DNA from: an uncultured Pelagibacteraceae bacterium
GTDB taxonomy: Bacteria > Pseudomonadota > Alphaproteobacteria > Pelagibacterales > Pelagibacteraceae
Assembly: GCA_902626575.1 (NCBI GenBank)
Contig: CACOFY010000001.1
Coordinates: forward strand, 124,001 to 188,000
Length of the DNA stretch: 64,000 nt
Direction: 5' to 3'
In this document: piece after piece, positions 1 through 8,431 of the stretch
Numbering within the stretch: the stretch's first letter is position 1
How the letters are laid out: every line of letters begins with the position of its first letter
Program-made: the position numbers and the translations under genes
The notes under the pieces: generated by a model
Told to the model about the DNA's origin: nothing
What the model saw: only the letters and a program-made list of their open reading frames with translations
The model's database searches: none

Positions 1-53
1 TATAAAAATAATAATATTAAAAAAGAATTAAGAGCGATGCTTCCTAGCTTCAT
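1..53 (-). CDS. Possible start of a gene running off the left edge
   Basis: On the minus strand an ATG at 53 opens a frame that stays open to the window edge and begins with a hydrophobic stretch (MKLGSIALNSFLILLF), like a signal peptide or first membrane helix. It lies 8 bases after the stop of the preceding small membrane protein gene. There is no clear Shine-Dalgarno site and only 17 codons are visible, so this may be chance. Function cannot be assigned. Confidence 0.25.
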   Translation of the reverse strand, partial: MKLGSIALNSFLILLFL

Positions 54-61
54 TAAAAAAA

Positions 62-238
62 TTATTTTTTATCGAAAAAGGCTTCATATAGCATCATGAA
101 TATGGCAATTCCCATTAGTAAGTAGACTGGTAAAACATCCCAAAAGGTTATCATCATTGATCTTGTTAGTGTTGTAGCAAGACCAATTAGGAAAAAAACT
201 GCAAAGGATAAACCTATTAATGTAGTTATTTTATTCAT
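62..238 (-). CDS. Small two-helix membrane protein, unknown function
   Basis: This is a 58-residue protein with two hydrophobic segments (about residues 5-25 and 34-51) and a charged end (FFDKK). I place the start at the ATG at 238 rather than the in-frame one 24 bases upstream, because an AAGGAG-type ribosome site lies just ahead of 238 and the upstream start would lie further inside the amidase gene. The start overlaps the amidase stop by 8 bases, so translation is probably coupled. No family is recognised. Its place at the end of the TRAP/amidase operon suggests a membrane accessory role, but that is a guess. Confidence 0.6.
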   Translation of the reverse strand: MNKITTLIGLSFAVFFLIGLATTLTRSMMITFWDVLPVYLLMGIAIFMMLYEAFFDKK

Positions 239-1568
239 TAAACTCCTTACTTTTTTGTTCAAGCCATCTCGCGGTACTTAAAAATCTTAGATCGTCATAT
301 TTATCTCCAACAAGCTGGACGCCTAAGGGTAGATTATTTTCTCCTTGAAGTAAAGGCAGAGAAATTGCTGGTGTATGCATATAAGACCAAACTCTATTAA
401 AATCTGCACTTCCAGTGTCTTTTAGTCCTTTATCTGCTACCCCAGTGCTACACGGGCTTAATACTCCGTGATAATCCTCGAATACCTCTTTATAAGACTC
501 ATAACTTCTTTTCATAAAATCAACTGCATCTAAATATTCTTTTGCTGAATGTTTCATTCCTCTTGCGATTGCTGATTGCATTTGTTTTGATAGCTTATTT
601 TTAGACTTTTTGTAGTAAACTTGAAAGTTATTAGCTAAGTCGGTTTCATGAATAACTCTGTGATATTTATCTATATCCTTAAAATATGATGGTGTATCGA
701 ATACTTCAATATTTTTTTTAAAAGTTTTAATAAAGTATTCAAAAGACTCCCTTGATTTTTTATCAATCTTTTTCCAGCTATCGGTTTTATAAAAAATAAA
801 TTTTGGCTCAAATAATGGTGCTTTCAAACATTCTTCCAACATAAATTCTGATGAATAATGTATAGTCGCTTCATCGTATTGATCTTTTTTGATTAACACT
901 TTTGCAAGTAAAGCTACATCCTCGACGGTTTTTCCGAAAACACCTATATGATCTAGATTGTATGAGGTTCTGAGAACGCCATTTCTTGATATTAATCCAT
1001 AACTTGGTTTGTAACCAACTACGCCACAATAAGATGCAGGTCTTATAACAGATCCACCAGTTTGAGATCCAATAGACAATGGAGCCATATGAGTTGCAAT
1101 TACAGCAGCTGATCCACTAGAGGATCCACCAGGTGTTCTTGTATAATCATGAGGATTTCTTGTTGCTGGAGGCCCAAGATAGGCAAGTTCTGATGTTGCT
1201 GTCTTACCCATTATTATTGCACCTTCAGATTTTAATAAGTCAACTATTTCTGCATTTTGCGATTGAGTTCTACCTTTTCTTAAAACAGTGCCACATTCTG
1301 TTGGCATATCATAAGTGCCAATTATATCTTTTAAAGCTACAGGAACTCCATGAAGTAACCCCATCGGTTTACCTGACTTTCTATAAGTATCTGCTTCTTG
1401 GGCTTTTTCTAATAATAGTTTTTTATCAAAGAATGCCCAAGCTTTAACATCTTTTTCAAATTTGTTTACTTGAGAAATATAGTGCTCACACAACTCTAAA
1501 GAAGTCATCTCGGATTTTCTTATCTTTTCTGCTAATTTAGATATTGGTAGTGAAAAGACATTCGTCAT
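231..1568 (-). CDS. Amidase (amidase signature family)
   Basis: This 445-residue amidase-signature enzyme hydrolyses a C-N amide bond; the substrate is unknown. The Ser-cisSer-Lys triad is visible: Lys80 in VPVALKD, the Gly/Ser-rich signature at 147-155 (GGSSSGSAA) holding the cis-Ser, and the nucleophile Ser173 in TGGSVIRPA. It resembles GatA, but there is no gatB or gatC beside it and the C-terminus is short, so a stand-alone amidase is more likely than the tRNA amidotransferase subunit. It follows dctM by 7 bases in the TRAP operon, which suggests that it acts on an imported amide or a related small molecule. The start has only a weak ribosome site. Confidence 0.85.
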   Translation of the reverse strand: MTNVFSLPISKLAEKIRKSEMTSLELCEHYISQVNKFEKDVKAWAFFDKKLLLEKAQEADTYRKSGKPMGLLHGVPVALKDIIGTYDMPTECGTVLRKGRTQSQNAEIVDLLKSEGAIIMGKTATSELAYLGPPATRNPHDYTRTPGGSSSGSAAVIATHMAPLSIGSQTGGSVIRPASYCGVVGYKPSYGLISRNGVLRTSYNLDHIGVFGKTVEDVALLAKVLIKKDQYDEATIHYSSEFMLEECLKAPLFEPKFIFYKTDSWKKIDKKSRESFEYFIKTFKKNIEVFDTPSYFKDIDKYHRVIHETDLANNFQVYYKKSKNKLSKQMQSAIARGMKHSAKEYLDAVDFMKRSYESYKEVFEDYHGVLSPCSTGVADKGLKDTGSADFNRVWSYMHTPAISLPLLQGENNLPLGVQLVGDKYDDLRFLSTARWLEQKSKEFNE

Positions 1569-1575
1569 TTAAAAA

Positions 1576-2937
1576 TTACTCTGCAAATAACGTATCAGGC
1601 AACCACAATGCTATTCCAGGAAACATATACATTAAAACCATAGCAAGAATTACAATTCCAAGGAAAGGCATAATTCCTCTAAAAATTTCCATTAACTGAA
1701 CATTTCTGCTTTGAACACCCTTTAAGTAGTAAGCTGACATCGCCATGGGGGGAGTTAAGAAAGATGTTTGTAAATTTAGTGCAATTAACATTGCAAAGAA
1801 ATAAGGATTAACTCCAAAAAACTCTACAAGTGGTAAAAAAATTGGCACAAAAATAATTAATATTTCTGTCCATTCAAGTGGCCATCCTAAAAGGAAAATA
1901 ATAATTTGTGTAATTACTAAAAATTGCCATGGTTTAATATCCATCGATTTAAAAAAATGTTCAAATACCTCATGTCCTCCAAGATAAGAAAATACTGAGG
2001 CAAAAGTCCATGACCCTACAAATAACCACATAATCATAGCGCTAGTTTTTGCAGTCAAAAAAACAGACTCTTTAAAATTTTTCCATTTAAGAGATTTATA
2101 AAAATAAGAAAGCACTAATGCTCCAAATGCACCGACGGCTGCTGCTTCAGCAGGTGTAGCCAATCCAGCTAAGATAGTTCCTAAAACTAAGATTATTAAT
2201 GAAAATAATGGAACAAATGAAACTAATACTTCTTTTAAAATTTCAGATCTTGGAGGAATTTCCTCAGCTTCAGGTTTTGGGGCTAAAGAAGGATTAAAGT
2301 ATGCTCTTATTATAACATAAAGGATATATAACCCTGCTAACATCAATCCTGGAAATATTGCTGCAGCAAAAAGTCTGAGTGGAGACAACTGAGCAATTAC
2401 TGCATAAACAATCAACATGATACTTGGAGGAATAAGAATTCCTAAACATCCACCTGAGCAAATTACTCCCGAGGCAAATTTTTTGTCATATCCAGCTCTA
2501 ATCATTGCGGGCCAAGCAAGAAGTCCCATAAGTGTAACTACTGCACCAATTATTCCTGTAGCTGTAGAAAATAATGCACAAGTTACTAATGCAGCTACCG
2601 CCATCGACGCTGGAAGTCTGTGCGACGCAAGTCTTATTGCAAAAAATAGTTTTGCTACAATACCTGCTCTCTCTACTAAATATCCCATAAATAAAAATAA
2701 GGGGACTGCTGTTAAAACGGTATTGTCCATAATTGTATATGTGTTAGACACAAGCAAAGAAAATATCCGATTATCAAACAAATGATCCATTCTAGTTGGA
2801 TCAAAATAAGCATAATAACCGAAACCAACACCCATTGCTAACAATGTGAATGCAATCGGAAATCCCAATAAAACTGCAAAGAGAAATAAACTCATCATTA
2901 AAATTGCAATCTCTGGATTAGTTAATTCAAATAACAT
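1576..2937 (-). CDS. dctM: TRAP transporter large permease subunit (DctM)
   Basis: A 453-residue, very hydrophobic protein with about a dozen predicted membrane segments, it is the main transport subunit of a tripartite ATP-independent periplasmic (TRAP) carrier driven by an ion gradient. Family features include the early ALLGFPIAF-like segment, the VPLFLFMGYLVERAG stretch near residue 80, and the conserved SGGCLGILIPPSIMLIVYA segment near residue 165. Its start overlaps the end of dctQ by 11 bases, as is usual for coupled dctQ-dctM pairs. The long cytoplasmic loop near residues 215-235 is rich in Pro and Glu. Confidence 0.95.
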   Translation of the reverse strand: MLFELTNPEIAILMMSLFLFAVLLGFPIAFTLLAMGVGFGYYAYFDPTRMDHLFDNRIFSLLVSNTYTIMDNTVLTAVPLFLFMGYLVERAGIVAKLFFAIRLASHRLPASMAVAALVTCALFSTATGIIGAVVTLMGLLAWPAMIRAGYDKKFASGVICSGGCLGILIPPSIMLIVYAVIAQLSPLRLFAAAIFPGLMLAGLYILYVIIRAYFNPSLAPKPEAEEIPPRSEILKEVLVSFVPLFSLIILVLGTILAGLATPAEAAAVGAFGALVLSYFYKSLKWKNFKESVFLTAKTSAMIMWLFVGSWTFASVFSYLGGHEVFEHFFKSMDIKPWQFLVITQIIIFLLGWPLEWTEILIIFVPIFLPLVEFFGVNPYFFAMLIALNLQTSFLTPPMAMSAYYLKGVQSRNVQLMEIFRGIMPFLGIVILAMVLMYMFPGIALWLPDTLFAE

Positions 2938-3514
2938 CTGCTTGATCGTCCTTTTGCGAAGTTCTCATTAAAACTTTTTCTGTTTCCTCAGCATCTGCAG
3001 AGGCTCTTTCTGGCCAATGCCCAGTTCTAATACAAATAATTGCTCTGCATACCTCACTGGCACCTTGTACAGTTAATAATATTCCAGACAAAGGTATTAA
3101 TGATTTAGCCATATAGATTTGTATTTGCGCTGGACTGTTCCAGCTCGTTTCTTTTATTTTCCAAGCTAAAGCTGCATATTCATATCCATAAAAAGCTAAA
3201 GCTAAAATTCCAGGAAAGAAAAATACAAAATATAGAATCAAATCTATCCAACCTTGTACTCTTGTTGGAAATAATCTGTAAATTACATCACCTCTTACAT
3301 GAGCTTCTGTCGATAAAGTGTATGCTCCTGCCATCATAAAAATAGCTCCGTACATTTGTAAACTAAAATCGAAGTTCCATAATGTTGGGCTATTGAATGC
3401 ATATGCCATAATAACTTCATAGCAAGTTCCTCCCATAAGAATGACTATACACCAAGAAAAAGCTTTCCCCATTGAGGCGCTAAGTGTGTCAGCAAATTTT
3501 ATGAAAGATTTCAT
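2927..3514 (-). CDS. dctQ: TRAP transporter small permease subunit (DctQ)
   Basis: A 195-residue protein with four predicted membrane helices, matching the DctQ small-permease family in size and in its place between dctP and dctM. It has the W-(D/N)-F-x-L-Q-M-Y-G-A-x-F motif region (residues 42-60) and the EAHVRGDVI segment typical of the mannitol/chloroaromatic-type subfamily. It forms the membrane complex with DctM and docks the loaded DctP protein. The C-terminal tail is acidic and polar. It is separated from dctP by a hairpin that probably reduces its expression relative to dctP. Confidence 0.92.
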   Translation of the reverse strand: MKSFIKFADTLSASMGKAFSWCIVILMGGTCYEVIMAYAFNSPTLWNFDFSLQMYGAIFMMAGAYTLSTEAHVRGDVIYRLFPTRVQGWIDLILYFVFFFPGILALAFYGYEYAALAWKIKETSWNSPAQIQIYMAKSLIPLSGILLTVQGASEVCRAIICIRTGHWPERASADAEETEKVLMRTSQKDDQADVI

Positions 3515-3552
3515 TATAGTACTTTATGTTAAGTTATATTAACAAAGCAAAC

Positions 3553-3583
3553 AAAAAAAAGGGGACCATTTGGTCCCCTTTTT
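3553..3583 (-). terminator. Hairpin between dctP and dctQ (partial terminator)
   Basis: GGGGACC (3561-3567) pairs with GGTCCCC (3572-3578) around a four-base ATTT loop and is flanked by A8 on one side and T5 on the other, so it reads as an intrinsic terminator in both directions. On the minus strand it lies just after the dctP stop and before dctQ, where it would stop most transcripts and leave the binding-protein mRNA in excess. Confidence 0.85.
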
Positions 3584-3601
3584 AAATATTTAAGTTAATA
3601 A

Positions 3602-4747
3602 TTATATCTTAACTTTTCCAATAGGTCCGAACTCATTTTCATAAGCTAATTTGTAATTAGGCTGGTTCATCAGCAAGTACTTCATTACTCTTTTAGCGTA
3701 TGCTTTTTGAGAGTCTACGATTTTCTTAAAGAAAGGATCTTTCTTATTGAAATCGCCGATTACTTTATCCCAACCTTTTAATTGTTGAGCTAAAATCTCA
3801 TCAGACGTTTGGTAAACATTAACTTTATGTTCATTCATTAATTTAGATAAGTCAGCTGAATATCTAACTAATGCTTTGAAATAGTTATCTGTGTTTGCAG
3901 CGTAAGCAGCATTTTTTAATATTGCTTTGTTAGCTGGTGACAGACCGTTAAATGTTTTGTTATTGATAGGTATTTCAAACATCTCTTGAGATTGATGGAA
4001 ACTTCCTAAGTGATAATGCTTAGAAACGTCTTGCATACCAAACTGAGAGTCCGAAGTTGGGTTGTTAAACTCAGCAGCTTCAATCAAACCAGTTTTCATA
4101 GCTGGTTGAATTTCACCACCTGGTAACTGTCTAACGACCATTCCCATTGCAGTAAGAACGTTAGTTGCAAGACCAACTGTTCTATACTTCATACCTTTAA
4201 CATCAGATACTTTTGTTACATTTTTCTTAAACCATCCAAACGGTTGTGCTGGCATAGGCATGTGAAAAACACCTGTGTAGTCGAAACCTACTTTTTTAAT
4301 AGTTTCTTCATAAAGTGCTCTTCCTCCACCATACTCCATCCATCCCATTACTTCCTGAGATGACATTCCGTACGAAGGTCCAGTTCCGAATAGTGAAGCG
4401 GCTGGATTTTTTCCATACCAGTAAGCCGTTACCCAGTGACCCATATCTACAGCCCCTGAACTTACAGCTTGTCCAATTTCACTAGTCTTAACAACTGCTC
4501 CAACAGGTTGAAGATCGATTTTTAATGATCCACCTGACATGTCGCTAACCATTTTGCAATAGTCTCCTGCCATTTCAAAAAATATGTTAGCACCACTTGG
4601 CCATGCAGCTTGCATTTTTAGAGTCTGTGCAGCACCTAAATTTACATACGGCATTGCAACAGCTGCTGCACCCGCTGCGGCTGCAGTTTTAAAGAACTTA
4701 CGTCTTGAAGGAATTTTTCCCTTCAATGATTTTTTTTCTTTAACCAT
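3602..4747 (-). CDS. dctP: TRAP transporter substrate-binding protein (DctP, TakP-like)
   Basis: This 381-residue periplasmic receptor has a twin-arginine signal (SRRKFFK, Arg15-Arg16) followed by an Ala-rich core and a likely cleavage near residue 40, so it should be exported folded by Tat. The mature part has TakP-type features: YGGG at 139-142, KYRTVG with the conserved Arg189 that binds the substrate carboxylate, and LPGGEIQPA at 208-216. Known members of this subfamily bind 2-oxoacids or lactate. A strong ribosome site (GAGGAGAAAACA before ATG) and a hairpin after the gene fit high expression. The neighbouring hydroxyacid enzymes support a 2-oxo- or 2-hydroxyacid substrate, but the ligand is inferred. 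Confidence 0.92.
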   Translation of the reverse strand: MVKEKKSLKGKIPSRRKFFKTAAAAGAAAVAMPYVNLGAAQTLKMQAAWPSGANIFFEMAGDYCKMVSDMSGGSLKIDLQPVGAVVKTSEIGQAVSSGAVDMGHWVTAYWYGKNPAASLFGTGPSYGMSSQEVMGWMEYGGGRALYEETIKKVGFDYTGVFHMPMPAQPFGWFKKNVTKVSDVKGMKYRTVGLATNVLTAMGMVVRQLPGGEIQPAMKTGLIEAAEFNNPTSDSQFGMQDVSKHYHLGSFHQSQEMFEIPINNKTFNGLSPANKAILKNAAYAANTDNYFKALVRYSADLSKLMNEHKVNVYQTSDEILAQQLKGWDKVIGDFNKKDPFFKKIVDSQKAYAKRVMKYLLMNQPNYKLAYENEFGPIGKVKI

Positions 4748-4871
4748 TGTTTTCTCCTCTTAGTTAATTAACTTAAAATAATTAAAGCATATTAGGAGTT
4801 GTGAGTCCCTTGTTAAATGGTCCTCAGATAAGTTTTTTTCAACTTGAAGTGGTAATTACTTTAAAATACTT

Positions 4872-5825
4872 CTAATTTACTTTATTTTTACAATTACCTG
4901 TTTTGAAATATTCCTCAATATTATCTATTGCTAAATTAGCCATTGCTGTTCTTGTTTCTTTTGTAGCACTCCCTAAGTGAGGAAGGATAAAAGCGCTTTT
5001 ATGCTTGAGATAACCTGAATTTAAATTTGGTTCACCTTTATAAACATCTAGACCAACTGCATAAACTTTTCTTCTATTCAAAGCATCTATTAATGCCTCA
5101 TCGTCAACAATATCTCCCCTTGCAACGTTTGTAACAACTGCACCCTTTGGCAAAAATTCCAAAGTTTCTTTATTAATAAGATTTATGGTTTCTTTTGATG
5201 CAGGGCAACAAACTGATAGAACATCAGATACAGATAATAAACTTTTTAAATTATCATGATATGTTGCTCCTTGAGCCTTGTCTTCACTTAGTTTTGACCG
5301 ATTGTGATAATGAATAATCATACCCAATGATTTTGCAACCTTAGCAATTTTTTGTCCAATTCTACCCATGCCAAGGATTCCTAATCTTGTTCCTGTCAAT
5401 TGTTTGCCTATCAAATAATCCGCCGACCATTTCCAGTCTGATGCTCTTGCACCATCTATGCCTTCTGAAGCACGTCTACATGCCCCCAAAATTAGTAGTA
5501 TACCTATTTCAGCTGTTGCATCAGTAAGAACTTCAGGTGTATTAGTTACTGCAATATTCTTTTTTTTGGCAGCTTCTAAATCAATATTTCCAAAACCTAC
5601 TGCAAAATTAGATAAAATTTTTACCGAGTCTGGTAATTTTTTAATCGTTTCTTCATCCAATTTATCTGTTAATGCTGAAAGAATACCATCGCATCCTTGG
5701 CTTAATTCAATTAATTTGCTTTGAGAGTAAAGTTCATCGTTGTTGTTAAGTCTAACATCATATAACTCTTTTAATCTATCTTCATTTGATTGCAGTAATT
5801 TTCTTGTAACTAAAATTTTTTTCAT
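4872..5825 (-). CDS. D-isomer-specific 2-hydroxyacid dehydrogenase (glyoxylate/hydroxypyruvate reductase type)
   Basis: A 317-residue NAD(P)-dependent enzyme that interconverts 2-oxoacids and D-2-hydroxyacids. The Rossmann motif is GILGMGRIG (149-157), and the catalytic triad of the family is present as Arg236 (VARGDIV), Glu265 (YKGEP) and His283 (LPHLGSAT). The sequence looks closest to GyaR/GhrB glyoxylate and hydroxypyruvate reductases. It sits between the TRAP genes and a D-lactate/glycolate dehydrogenase-like gene in one direction, so it probably handles glyoxylate or a related oxoacid made by its neighbours. The exact substrate cannot be read from sequence. Confidence 0.9.
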   Translation of the reverse strand: MKKILVTRKLLQSNEDRLKELYDVRLNNNDELYSQSKLIELSQGCDGILSALTDKLDEETIKKLPDSVKILSNFAVGFGNIDLEAAKKKNIAVTNTPEVLTDATAEIGILLILGACRRASEGIDGARASDWKWSADYLIGKQLTGTRLGILGMGRIGQKIAKVAKSLGMIIHYHNRSKLSEDKAQGATYHDNLKSLLSVSDVLSVCCPASKETINLINKETLEFLPKGAVVTNVARGDIVDDEALIDALNRRKVYAVGLDVYKGEPNLNSGYLKHKSAFILPHLGSATKETRTAMANLAIDNIEEYFKTGNCKNKVN

Positions 5826-5835
5826 ATTTCTCCTT

Positions 5836-7212
5836 TTAATTTAAGTCAAAAATTTTTCCTGGATTCATTATATTATTAGGATCCATTGTTCTTTTAATTG
5901 ATTTCATAAGTGGAAGGTTATCTGGATGCTCTTTTAATAGATAGCTTTTTTTATGTAAACCTATGCCGTGCTCACCTGTAATTGTACCCTCAAGCTCAAG
6001 TGATTTATCAATTAAAATATCATTAAAATATTTTATTTTCTTGTATGCATCTTGTTCTTTAGGGTTGTAAGGCATCATAATATGAAAATTTCCATCTCCT
6101 AAATGACCAACCATTGGGGCTCTTAAACCGAGTTTTCTTACCTCTTTTTCAGCAAAATTTACACATTCTGTGATTTTTGAAATTGGGACACAAACATCTG
6201 TAGTGTAAACTCTTCCATCATTTATCAAAGCTTTCACAGAGTACCAAGCATCCCATCTAGCTCTCCACATTTTCTTTCTTTTTTCAATTGTATCAGCCCA
6301 TTTAAATTTACTTCCATTATTATTTTTTGAAATTTCCTCAACTACCCCAATTGCCTCTTTATTTGATGTTTCTGACCCGTGAAATTCAAAAAATAACGTT
6401 GGCAACGCGCTTACATCTTCAAGTTTAGAGTAGTTTATACTTATTTCCATTTGATCTTTATTAAGCATTTCAACTCTAGCAATAGGAATTCCATATTGTA
6501 TTGTCTCCTGAGCAGTTTTAACTGCATCTTCCAGTGTTGGAAAATGACAAACTGCACTCATGATGCTTTCGGGTATAGGTGATAATCTCAATTGGACTTC
6601 GGTTATAATTCCAAGCGTACCTTCAGATCCAATAAATAAATTTGTTAAATTATATCCTGCAGAAGTTTTTTTAGCTCTTCCTCCGGTATTAATTATATCG
6701 CCATTTGGCAATACAACAGTTAATCCCGTAATTACTGATTTCATTGTTCCATATTTAACTGCCATTGTTCCAGATGCTGATGTAGAGGCCATGCCTCCCA
6801 AAGATGCATTTGCTCCTGGATCAATCGGAAAAAAAACGCCATCCTCTCTTAAATATTCATTAAGGTCTTCTCTAGTTACGTTTGCTTGCACACGGCAATC
6901 AAAGTCAGATGCATTAACGCTTAAAACCTTATTCATTTTTTCAAGAGAAATTGTAATTCCATCTTTATTCCCAACCACATGTCCTTCTAATGAGGTTCCT
7001 GTTCCGAAGGGAACTACAGGTGTGTGATACTTGTTACACAGTTTTAAAATTTTAGAAACTTCCTCATTATTCTCAGGAAAAACTACTGCTTGTGAAAGAA
7101 CTGGATCGAAAGTATCTTCACCTCTTGCAAAGTTCAATCTAGTGGACTCTGATAAGGAAATTCTATCTTTCAAAAGCAAAGTTAAATCTTTTTTAAGTGA
7201 TACATTTTCCAT
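5836..7212 (-). CDS. FAD-linked D-lactate/glycolate dehydrogenase (GlcD/Dld family)
   Basis: This 458-residue flavoprotein has an N-terminal PCMH-type FAD-binding domain and a C-terminal FAD-oxidase domain. The FAD-binding stretches PFGTGTSLEGH (68-78) and DPGANASLGGMAS (131-143) are clear, as are the C-terminal HLGDGNFH and TGEHGIG motifs with the metal and substrate histidines. It oxidises a D-2-hydroxyacid such as D-lactate or glycolate and passes electrons to cytochrome or quinone. There is no glcE or glcF beside it, and the single-chain architecture resembles mitochondrial D-lactate dehydrogenase more than the three-subunit glycolate oxidase. The start is 10 bases upstream of the next gene in the same direction. 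Confidence 0.9.
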   Translation of the reverse strand: MENVSLKKDLTLLLKDRISLSESTRLNFARGEDTFDPVLSQAVVFPENNEEVSKILKLCNKYHTPVVPFGTGTSLEGHVVGNKDGITISLEKMNKVLSVNASDFDCRVQANVTREDLNEYLREDGVFFPIDPGANASLGGMASTSASGTMAVKYGTMKSVITGLTVVLPNGDIINTGGRAKKTSAGYNLTNLFIGSEGTLGIITEVQLRLSPIPESIMSAVCHFPTLEDAVKTAQETIQYGIPIARVEMLNKDQMEISINYSKLEDVSALPTLFFEFHGSETSNKEAIGVVEEISKNNNGSKFKWADTIEKRKKMWRARWDAWYSVKALINDGRVYTTDVCVPISKITECVNFAEKEVRKLGLRAPMVGHLGDGNFHIMMPYNPKEQDAYKKIKYFNDILIDKSLELEGTITGEHGIGLHKKSYLLKEHPDNLPLMKSIKRTMDPNNIMNPGKIFDLN

Positions 7213-7253
7213 TTACTAAAGGCAGTATACCAAGCAATTGGTAAAATTAAAAC

Positions 7254-8417
7254 TTAGCCAAGCATTTTTTTAATGTTATCTAGAGCTTGCGAAATATTAT
7301 CTCTAGATGCTGCAAAACTAAATCTTACGTAATCATTACAACTTTTACCAAAAGCAGTTCCCGGAACAATTGCAACACCTGCTTCGTGCATGGCTTTCTT
7401 ACAAAATTCTGCTCCATTCATTCCAGTTCCAATCACTTTTGGAAATGCATAAAAGGCGCCACCTGGCAAACTACACTCAACACCAGGTAAACTATTTAGT
7501 CCCTCATGGATTAGTTTTCTTCTTGCTGTAAATTTTTCCATCATTTCATGGATTGAGTCATCAGGGCCATCTAGAGCGGCTATACCAGCAAACTGAGCTG
7601 CTGCGTTTACACACGAAACACTATTGATTAATAATTTGTTTACATGTTCAACTAAATGTTCCGGCCAAAAACTCCAGCCCAATCTCCATCCTGTCATTGA
7701 ATAAGCTTTACTCCAGCCCTCAAGAACTATTAATCTGTCTCTTAACTCTGGATAATTAAAAAAGGATGGCATTTCTTTACCATCAAAAATCTGCCTACTA
7801 TAAATCTCATCACTTAGTATTGTTACATGAGGATATTTTTTCAAACCTTCAGCTATTTTATCTATCTCCGATCTCTCAACAAAGCTTCCAGTTGGATTAT
7901 TTGGATTTATTAGAATTAATAATCTAGTTTTGTCTGTTATTAAAGATAGAATTTTATCTGCACTAAATTTTAAATCTTTATCTTCAGTCAAATCGTATGG
8001 CACTGAGGTTGATCCTGTATAGTTTATCATTGACTCGTATATAGGAAATGCTGGAGTTGGATGAATTATTTCAGCACCTGGCTCACCAAAACATTGAATT
8101 GCATAGCTCATGGTAGGTTTTCCACCTGGCATTATTAAAACTCTCTCGAAACTTATGTCGACGTTGTATCTCTTTTTAACCCATCTTGCTACTGCTTGCC
8201 TACACTCTGGTATGCCATTTGACATTACATAACCATGATGACCATCGTCTAAAGCTTTTTTAGCTGCATCAACCACATGTTTTGGTGTTTTGAAATCTGG
8301 CTGACCTAAACCTAAGTGAATCATTGGTTTTCCTTTAGCCTCAAGTTTTTTAGCCTCTGCAAGAACACTAAATGCAGTTTCAGTTCCGAGTCTATGTAAG
8401 CTTTTTGCAAGTTTCAT
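7254..8417 (-). CDS. Class I/II pyridoxal-phosphate aminotransferase
   Basis: A 387-residue fold-type I aminotransferase of the aspartate-aminotransferase superfamily. Visible PLP-site residues are Asn174 in NPNNPTG, Asp203 and Tyr206 in SDEIY, and the Schiff-base Lys237 in EGWSKAYSMTGWRLGW. The substrate is not obvious. Lying between two hydroxyacid dehydrogenases, it could aminate the 2-oxoacids they produce (pyruvate to alanine, or glyoxylate to glycine). The start has a good ribosome site (GGAGATAAA before ATG). It is often annotated as an aspartate/aromatic aminotransferase, and I would keep the substrate open. Confidence 0.9.
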   Translation of the reverse strand: MKLAKSLHRLGTETAFSVLAEAKKLEAKGKPMIHLGLGQPDFKTPKHVVDAAKKALDDGHHGYVMSNGIPECRQAVARWVKKRYNVDISFERVLIMPGGKPTMSYAIQCFGEPGAEIIHPTPAFPIYESMINYTGSTSVPYDLTEDKDLKFSADKILSLITDKTRLLILINPNNPTGSFVERSEIDKIAEGLKKYPHVTILSDEIYSRQIFDGKEMPSFFNYPELRDRLIVLEGWSKAYSMTGWRLGWSFWPEHLVEHVNKLLINSVSCVNAAAQFAGIAALDGPDDSIHEMMEKFTARRKLIHEGLNSLPGVECSLPGGAFYAFPKVIGTGMNGAEFCKKAMHEAGVAIVPGTAFGKSCNDYVRFSFAASRDNISQALDNIKKMLG

Positions 8418-8431
8418 TTTATCTCCAATTA

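Noticed and set aside
1133-1447. 104-codon plus-strand frame inside the amidase gene
   Set aside because: It is opposite the catalytic signature region, with low-complexity Leu-rich content and no start signal.
4748-4871. Riboswitch-like fold upstream of dctP
   Set aside because: A TGAG/CTCA palindromic hint at about 4803-4830 does not extend into a good stem, and no known riboswitch core is visible.
6560-7027. 155-codon plus-strand frame inside the flavoprotein dehydrogenase
   Set aside because: It is antisense to conserved FAD-binding sequence and has no ribosome site or recognisable motif.
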